Origin: Larimichthys crocea
Taxonomy: Eukaryota > Chordata > Actinopteri > Sciaenidae
NCBI RefSeq assembly: GCF_000972845.2
Contig: NC_040022.1
Span: 12,821,711 to 12,885,710, forward strand
Direction of reading: 5' to 3'
Length of the DNA: 64,000 nucleotides
A model generated the notes under the pieces. The model ran no database searches. It worked only from the letters and a program-made list of their open reading frames with translations, and was not told the DNA's origin. The translations under genes were made by a program, and so were the position numbers. Shown in pieces: positions 56,509 through 64,000 of this stretch. Numbering within the stretch: the stretch's first letter is position 1; every line of letters starts with the position of its first letter.

Positions 56509-57679
56509 AGTCCTGCTAGTAGCTCTGTCTTAAATGCTTCCTGGCTCTTCTAATTCTGCTTCTTCAAATCTGCTCTTTTGATATATTTAAACATTACTCA
56601 GCACATAAATAAAGCAAAAGTATCGCTTCAAGTCACTCTTTTCTTCTTTTTCTCTTGTAAACAACACCAGTTCATTCATTATTGTCACACTGTTTATGGA
56701 GTTTAATGGGATCTCAATGTACTGCAAACAGCTCTGCAGTGAAAAGGAGAGTCCAGAGTTTCCACAAATAAACACACTTTTTTATCATTTGAGCAGAAAT
56801 GTATACCATCATTTATACTTTTATACTTTCAGAATTCATAGTTGTGATACTGAAGGATACTCCTTCTACATGTCAAGTTCAGCTTGACACAGATAGTAAT
56901 ACTCAGCCTGTAGTGGTCTTATAAAGTCCTATGTGGCTGAGGGAGCCTTTTAAAGTCTGCAAACACTTTACCCTGATCATGCCAAACTGGAGGTGTGGAT
57001 TTTAAATGACATGGTGAGGGAGGGTCTAATAAAGGACGCTGTCCAGTTGCATTATGTTCCCCTTTAACAGGTTTTTTTAACAGATGGTGGTCTGTTGATT
57101 GGTAGAAAGAACACTACGGTACATCTTCCCCACCCTACATGAAAAATATAATCACAAGTCCAATCAGAGGCAGCAATAAAACCTGTTTTAATTACTAATG
57201 ACTAGATTGTGTCATGTCTTTAATTAAATGAAGCCATCAGAAAAACTTCCCTAGTTGACCTGTGATCATGTTTACTAGAGAGAGCTGGGTTTCTAAGTCC
57301 ACAGACAGAAGCTCACTGCTTAGCCCTGTCTAAGTACCATCTGTTAGCCCCAGTCAGTCTGCCAACAGAGGAAGGACTTTCGCTCTGCCCTTCCTGGCTC
57401 GGATATCCCAGTGTTAATTGGCTACACTTCTCACCATCTCACGAACAGCAGGCATGACCGAGGCCTATAGGTTTCAGCCTTTGAGACATTTTAAGATGGC
57501 TCCCCTAAGCATCCTTAACACAGATCCAAAATGCCAGATGTCAGCGTAAGATTATAAATGCTCTGCTTTGACCTTTTCCACAAGGTCACAGACATGAAGT
57601 CTTACTTTATTTAAATCCATGCTCAAAACTGATACTGTCTTTAATGGGCTGGGTAACTGGAGCAGAAGGCTGATCCAGA

Positions 57680-58537
57680 TTACATTACATTACATTACAT
57701 TACATTGCATTTAGCAGACGCTTTTATCCAAAGCGACTTACAGAGGAGGACATAAGCTGAGAAAGGTGTAAAGGAGCACAGAATAGTTGTTAGTTTTGTT
57801 AGGCAGGGAAGCATTCTCGAAACAGAAAGGTTTTTACAAGTTTTTTAAAGGTAGAAAGGGATGTTGCTGTTCTAGTAGCCGTTGGTAGGTCATTCCACCA
57901 TTTGGGGACGACCACAGAGAAGAGTTTAGAGTGACCTCGCTTTGCGAGAGGCGAGGGTACAACTAGACGGTTTGTATGAGCGGAGCGTAACGCCCTGGTC
58001 GGGACGTGAGCCTTTAGTAAGGCACTGAGATAGGCAGGGGCAGATCCTGAGATGGTTTTGTAGGCTAGCGTCAGAGCTTTGTGTTTAATTCTGGCAGCTA
58101 CAGGCAGCCAGTGCAGGTCGCTGAAGAGTGGGGTGACATGTGACCTTTTAGGTTGATTGAAAACCAGTCGCGCTGCGGCATTCTGGACCATTTGCAAAGG
58201 TTTGATCGCGCAAGCAGGTAGGCCAGCCAAGAGCGAGTTGCAATAATCGAGGCGGGAGCTGACTGTAGCCTGTATCAGGAGCTGAGCAGCATATTGGGTC
58301 AGGTACGGTCTGATTTTTCTAATATTGTACAATGCATAGCGACATGACCTCGCTACGGAGGAAATGTGTTCAGAGAGAGAAAGACGATCATCTAGTACCA
58401 CGCCCAGGTTTTTAGCAGCATGGTTAGGGGTAATGGTGACAGTACCAAGTGAGCCTGAGCATTCGTTCTTCTTTTTGTAGAATGGATCAGCAGCACTAAG
58501 TAGAAAGACATCTTCAACACGTCCCAGTGTGTCCTGT
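57680..58537 (-). mobile_element. LINE retrotransposon, 5'-truncated, open C-terminal reverse-transcriptase segment
   Basis: On the minus strand a frame is open from about 58530 to 57799 (TAA region at the 3' end) through ITPNHAAKNLGVVLDDRLSL, CRYALYNIRKIRP, SRLDYCNSLLAGLP and KWWNDLPTATRTATSLSTFK to FLFRECFPA. These are the thumb/C-terminal motifs of L2/Rex-like LINE polymerases; the upstream catalytic part is absent. The 3' tail reads gtaagtcgctttggataaaa and ends in (atgta)n at 57680-57706. The open frame suggests a recent insertion. No host function. Confidence 0.85.
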
Positions 58538-58732
58538 TAAGACATCAGCCTCGTCCCTCCTGCTGACAAGGAAATTTACAGCACTTAAAAACTGCAGTGT
58601 TGGATACAAATGAACATTTGTTACATTCAAGCGCTTGCCAAACAACAACACATTGAACAATGCTAATTAAGCCATCACTGCCACATAAATCTATGTATTT
58701 CACAGTATATAGGAATTTTTAAATCTGATGTC

Positions 58733-58955
58733 TGTGACTACCAGTCTCCATCAGTCCCCATGTTCAAATGTCCAACTTCACAGCCGAAATAAACATGTTT
58801 ACAGCCTGGTACAAAAAACAGTTTTGGTCTTTGTTCACATTATATTAAGGTGTAAAGTTATGCAGGATTAGGAGCGTGGATGCTTTGATTGACAGGTGGG
58901 TGCTGTCACAGGTGGTTTGTTTGAGCAACCAGGCTTAATTTACCCTGCCTCAGGT
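58733..58955 (+). repeat. Unnamed dispersed repeat, copy 4 of 4
   Basis: Begins inside the repeat (cagtctccatcagtccccat) and lacks the ttccccgttcatgacaac segment. Confidence 0.82.
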
Positions 58956-60784
58956 CCACTCACACTTCACCTCTTTGCCCATTTTGAATGCAAAGATGGT
59001 GGTGACAAGAGCCACCACACTGGCTCTGTGGGTGACATCACAGACACTAGGTCCATGTTTTATACAGTTTGTTGTTCCACAGTGCAGATTAAATATATAT
59101 TCAATTATGATACATTTGTACTTGGACTTGGATTTGCAGGACTTTTATCTATTATGGAATTTCAAGTAATATAAGGTGATGAAGTGGAATCCTTTGGGGA
59201 TGAAGTAGAAGAAATTATTTGTATATATATATATTAGTATTAGAAAACATCAGAGGAAACTTTCAGTTCATTATGTCATGTATAAATTGTAATATTACAT
59301 GATCTTGAGAGCGAACCATGATTTGATTCTTCGTGTTTTCATATAGAGAAAATCATTGCTGTCTAATTCTTCTTGTGCACATACTAAATATATTAATTAA
59401 ATCAATTTATGTCAGTGTTGACGATGTGAAGATGTTGTGTCATTTACCAGTAGAGGGCAGTACAGCCTAAACAATCAAGAGAAAGTGTTTCAAGACGGCA
59501 TCAACAACATGTCTGTAAACATGATCCTGGCTGTTACATTCCTTTTTCAATCAGACTGTGGGAGTATTGCAAGACACCCATATTAAGTGTTGTTCACATT
59601 CATGTGTAGGATCACTGACACAATACCAAGAAGTCACTTCATGGGTAAACATATCCTGAGAAACTAGTTATGTAACCTTTATCCAATGATGAGTCACTTA
59701 AACGGAGCCACCGGCAACATGTATTATCAACTCGGTAACACTAAGATGAGGAAAGAAGTTGCTTAAGAACACATCTGCGTCATTTTCTGCAACAGCATGT
59801 GGGTGGTAATTTCTTCAGATGTTTGGCTAACACTGAGTCACTCATGAGGGCCGCCATGTACGGAGCACAGTAAGGTTCTAAAAAAGCAACAAACTCTGCT
59901 CCAGAGCAAACACAAACAGCACGTCAGTGAGATGAATTTCACAGTTACGTTGTCTTTCTCAAACTGCACTTGAATCACCAGGACAAGGACCTTCTTTCTG
60001 ACAAACACACAGAGGCAGAGCAGGAGCAGAGTAAACTTCCTCTGACTGTTAGGAAGAAACAAATCTGTTGGGAACGGGACATGTAATGTTCTCACATTCT
60101 TGAAGTTCTGACATTACTTTATATTTAGTCCAACTTTTGGCTGTGCTTCTAGTGTTACAGCTGAGGAAAAGCTGAGGCTAACACAGGGCTTATAATACAG
60201 TGACAGGGGGCTAAATGAAGACAGCACTCTCCACTCAGTGCTATTATTGTATTCCATCCTGCCCTCAGTTCACAAATACCAAGAGCTTTGTGAGTGGGTG
60301 CTGATGAGAGAGTAGAACAGTGACAGCTCTGACATCACCGCTCCTTCAGTGCTGTGAGATGGGTCTCGACTCGGCTCTGCACCAGCGGCAGCAACCTAAC
60401 GCAATGGACAGATGATGGATGACTCATTCTTTCCACCCACACGACTTCCCATCGTCAGGAGCAATCATCAAGGAACTCTCACTTGGCTCCAAATTAAGCC
60501 CTTCCACACACTTTGTACATTACTCAAGTCTCACACACGGGAAGGCTGAGCATGAAGTTTGGATGCTACAGAAGATAGGAAAGATGTGTCCGTGACTCCC
60601 AGCCAGGGGGAGAAACTATGATTCGATTTTTCTAAAAATCCACACGTTGAGTCAGCTGTAACACCTGAACAGCACATGCTGGAACAGAGAGCAGAGAATA
60701 AACAGAAAAGGAATAAACAGAGAGAGAAATGGCCTAAAATAGTCACATGAATAATGTGTAGAATAAACAGCTGAAACAGCTGAT

Positions 60785-61125
60785 GGATAATTCAATTCAA
60801 TCCAATATGACTGATTATTGATATAGCACCAAATCATAACAAAAGTTATGACTCTTTCCATACAGAGCAGGTCTAGACTCTATTCTTTATAATGTTCTCT
60901 ACAGAGACCAACAATTCACACCATGAGCAAGCACTGGTTGACAGTTGTAAGGATAGATAGAGACACGGGTGCAGAGCAGCAATAGAATAATGCTAACTAT
61001 GACTATAAACCTTAATGGAGATAGACGATGACCTGAGACAGGATGCACCTGATTTTTGTGGTGTTACGCAGGTGATTTGTTTTACGTGGATGTTAAAGAA
61101 AAACTCCTGTGGTTGAATAATAGTT
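60785..61125 (-). mobile_element. Rex/L2-type LINE tail
   Basis: attcaattcaatccaatatg, caaatcataacaaaagttat, ccatacagagcaggtctaga and caccatgagcaagcactgg. This is a longer copy of the tail at 47035-47215, with an internal segment resembling that at 28430-28560 (gagcagcaatagaataatg, tataaaccttaatggagata). Confidence 0.6.
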
Positions 61126-61299
61126 TGCTGAAAATAAACTGAAATAGCTGATGGATACAGGGTTGAAAGAGTTATAGATAACTAAATGACCTAAGCAAAA
61201 AAGAAATGTAACAAGACTTGACTTGGACAAAGAAACATGATCACATCATTCTGACTTCACACTGTTACTCATGTTGTTCATTATTGTTGTCACAAGTTA

Positions 61300-61467
61300 T
61301 TTAAAGTCAGTGTAAAATATAGAGTCCTGGAGCTGATTTTGACACCTAATTTCATAAACTTGTCGATATTTTTAATCATTCAAATTTGGCTGGGTGGTTA
61401 ATAATATTTTCTTCTTTGGTCTGATGAACTCAGAACACATATTTATTTTTACTTTACACAGACTTTA
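61300..61467. repeat. Uninterrupted copy of the repeat found at 22531/23625
   Basis: It reads ctggagctgattttgacacc, tcataaacttgtcgatattt and caaatttggctgggtgg without the transposon. Confidence 0.65.
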
Positions 61468-61485
61468 AGTGCCTCCTCTCTCTCG

Positions 61486-61738
61486 CTGAGATCCTCGGAT
61501 GCGTCGTGGTTGTTCCTAAGTCCAGATGTTTACGCAGAGGTGTTGCAGTCTGTGTTCTGAGACTGAAACTGTCTTTAAAAACTCACTTTTTAAAATTGAC
61601 TAATATGTTTTATGACATGAGTTTTACAGCTTTTACTTCATTGTTGCTGTTGCCGTTGTGGTTTGTTGTTAACGTGTTTCTGCTTTATTGTAACTGTGTT
61701 TTAAAAACCACCATTTAAATAAAGTTGTTTATTATTAT
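61486..61738 (+). mobile_element. Possible LINE 3' end
   Basis: The plus strand reads SLKTHFLKLTNMFYDMSFT from about 61571, then a non-coding stretch ending aaataaagttgtttattatt. This recalls LINE C-termini (LKTHLF-type) with an (att)n tail. Weak evidence. Confidence 0.35.
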
Positions 61739-62128
61739 TATTACTTTTATATAAGTAAGAGTGTTTAACATTATCTAGTTGAGTTGAGGTGAACACATTT
61801 GGATCATGTCTGGTGATGAGTCCAGCTGACAGGGCTGATGGTACATCAGAGTGAAAAAAAAGCTTACAGTATTTAAAGTAACTGCTCTACGTTTGTTGAC
61901 AGAAGCTGTGCATATTTCATCATATTCTCTCATTCCACAGAGGGAAGCGCTCACAGTGTTTATCCTGCCCATGCTTCTTCTTGAATTACTGAAGTGAAAT
62001 GAACGAATAAACATTGGGTAGCGGGAGCATGAGGTAAGGACAGAATAAACAGACCTCAGATGGCCCAGCTTAGTCGAGCCATTGTCCTCAACAAACCCTT
62101 CTATTCGCTTTCACACTCCCCTCCCCTG

Positions 62129-62149
62129 CTCCTCCTCCTCCTCCTCCTC
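62129..62149. repeat. (CTC)n trinucleotide repeat
   Basis: About seven cct units in a pyrimidine-rich stretch (62112-62160). Confidence 0.9.
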
Positions 62150-64000
62150 GCCTCCAGCTCTGTCTTTTTGCACAATGAAAACTCAATTGTCCTATTCCAT
62201 GATTCCACATTACAACAGACAACAATAATATAAAGAAGTCGTGCGTGATAAGATGATGAGTGTGTTTGTTTCATAGCTTCAATTACTCTTTGTCTGCTCG
62301 CCTTGGGTTTCTATTTTCATCGTTCCTGGGTTACACTGTTGTCATCTCTGACTTTCTGTAACGCAAAATGATTTTCTCTTGAAATAAATGTCTGATGAAT
62401 CTTCTGCATTTGAAATGTACATTGAACTGACCATCAGAAGCTGTGTAGAGTTCACAACAACATATTTTGACTTTACTTGACTGCATTCTTTTGTACTACG
62501 TCCATCTATATGTCCCTAAAAGCTTCAAATATGGATTTATTGCATAATTTCTTTCAGGTTTAATCACGTTTGCTGAAGAAAATCTGTTATAAATGCATTC
62601 ATTCATTATTAAGTAAATACTGAGAGGTTCTTGGTTTAACTAACAGCAATTATGTGGGTATGTAACAGCATGAAAAATCTAAAAATGATTTTTTAAATGT
62701 GTCAAAAAACTCAAAGTGAGCTAACCTGCAGAGAGAGAAGAGGTTCAAAGCAAACTGTGGTGGTGTATCCTTGTGTCTGAGCCACAACAGCACAACCACA
62801 CGCTACTCTGTAATTCTTGCCTTGCTAAAAGTAGCTGCTACTTAAACCACAATCTGCTTCAATGACACTATAATTGATGATCTTAGAAAGTGCTCAGTTA
62901 GTGAAGATAAATATTACATACAATTAGTTACTTTAAACTGCTACTTTTGTAATGAGGACCGGAAGGAAGACCTGAACTCTGTCTGCCAACTCATTTTCAC
63001 TACAACTATAAAGTCCAAAAGCTGCCTGATTTAGACATTCTAGTACCTTGAAATGGAATATTTAATGTAATCATGCAGGAAAATATGAGGCTGCTAGAGC
63101 TGTTTAGGGTGAATGGTCAGATCAGTGGGTGAGTGGGGTGGCCACTCAGGGACAAACCCTTTTACTAAACAAGATTCTGATCTTTTCGATTTCCTCAGCT
63201 GCTGGGCCTCGGGTCGCTTGGTTTCGAGCATCAGGAGCAGTTCACTTTGGGTTAAGCTCTTTGAGCCAACTATTCAAAGCCCTTTCTGCAGGGTTCTGCC
63301 TGTGCGGTGGCTGCCGCTGAACTGCCTCGTGTTCTATTTTAGGATTTAAAGGAATGACAGTATTCTCGCATGACTCTCAGAAAATCATTTCAGTTCACTG
63401 TATGGGACACCGCTGGGATTAAGATGCAGTCTGCATTACATAAAAGTGATCCTTAAACCAAAAAAGGAAGCCTCCCACCACAGCGACATATATAACTGCT
63501 CTCAGAGCTTTCAGTGTCATCAGATACTGAAGACAGCACAACAACCTATAGAGTTCCTTCTTTGACTTTGTAAAACAAGCATAATCTATTACAGATGTTT
63601 TTGCTGTGAAAATCTAAAACAAGTGAAAAGATGACTTATTTTGTCATCACAGCATATAGAAAGTCACATAAATTTGTATCAGTTTCTGTGTCAGCATCAA
63701 GTTAGGACTCTTTAAAGTCTCCATGAAGTCAACATTGATGTTTTTTTGTTTGTTTAAATCCCATCTGTCCTCTAGTATCTGGCCCAACACTGACACAAAC
63801 TCATGTTTTTAGTATTTTCACCTATTCTTCATGGTATCAGGCAACAGTACCGGCCTCAGCAGCCGGACCAACAGGGAACAAAGTTGCACTTCAAAAGTAA
63901 TTTATGGATCTTTCCTGATGGAAAGATTGGTAAATAGTGAACCCCAACTTTTGTTACCTCAGTCAGCCATTAGCCATTAAGACATGCTAACTGAAATGAC

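Larger units (their letters stand above)
58960..64000. other. No gene recognised downstream of misp3
   Basis: Non-coding except for the LINE-tail pieces and the empty-site repeat at 61300-61467. No exon of a third gene is visible up to the window end. Confidence 0.45.

Noticed and set aside
1..64000. CRISPR arrays, operons, bacterial promoters
   Set aside because: The window is vertebrate genomic DNA; none of these apply and no direct-repeat/spacer array is present.

Overview
The window looks like a teleost fish chromosome, probably from a spiny-rayed fish. Evidence: multi-exon genes with GT-AG introns, dense (CA)n/(TG)n microsatellites, L2/Rex-type LINE 3' tails, tRNA-derived SINEs, hAT-like and Tigger-like non-autonomous DNA transposons, and a paralemmin gene followed by a MISP/AKAP2-family gene. 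All identifications come from reading the sequence and from memory of the families; no search was run.

Layout. Positions 1-40119 hold no coding exon that I can support. They are repeat-rich: a transposon-like element with inverted ends (about 1797-2264), CA/TG microsatellites (4372-6396), a candidate minus-strand 5' exon (5677-5900), nested repeats (11056-12178), a hAT-like remnant that still carries the start and BED zinc finger of a transposase (17095-17930), two related hAT-type elements with 8-bp target duplications (17969-19365 and 22621-23502, the second with a Tigger-like element inside it), a minisatellite (20058-20548) and a broken LINE (28114-29030).

Positions 40120-50938 hold a paralemmin-family gene on the plus strand. 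I reconstruct seven coding exons (40127-40171, 41335-41415, 43729-43853, 44337-44484, 45393-45417, 47820-47900, 48546-49408). They join in one open frame of 455 codons that ends in the lipidation tail CKCCSVM. A two-exon open frame lies antisense in intron 2 (42621-43070) and is the most puzzling unexplained signal here.

Positions 52525-56416 hold a MISP/AKAP2-family gene on the plus strand, in three coding exons joining to 721 codons. A paralemmin followed by a MISP-type gene matches the human PALM-MISP and PALM3-MISP3 neighbourhoods and the PALM2-AKAP2 locus. I favour palm3-misp3 because of the short WPPP-type motif, but this is not certain. Both products are expected to act at the membrane/actin cortex: paralemmin as a lipid-anchored coiled-coil protein, the MISP-family protein as a cortical actin-linked protein.

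Positions 56510-64000 are non-coding as far as I can see. They contain a 5'-truncated LINE with an open C-terminal reverse-transcriptase segment (57680-58537), a copy of an unnamed dispersed repeat (58733-58955) and LINE-tail fragments (60785-61125, 61486-61738).
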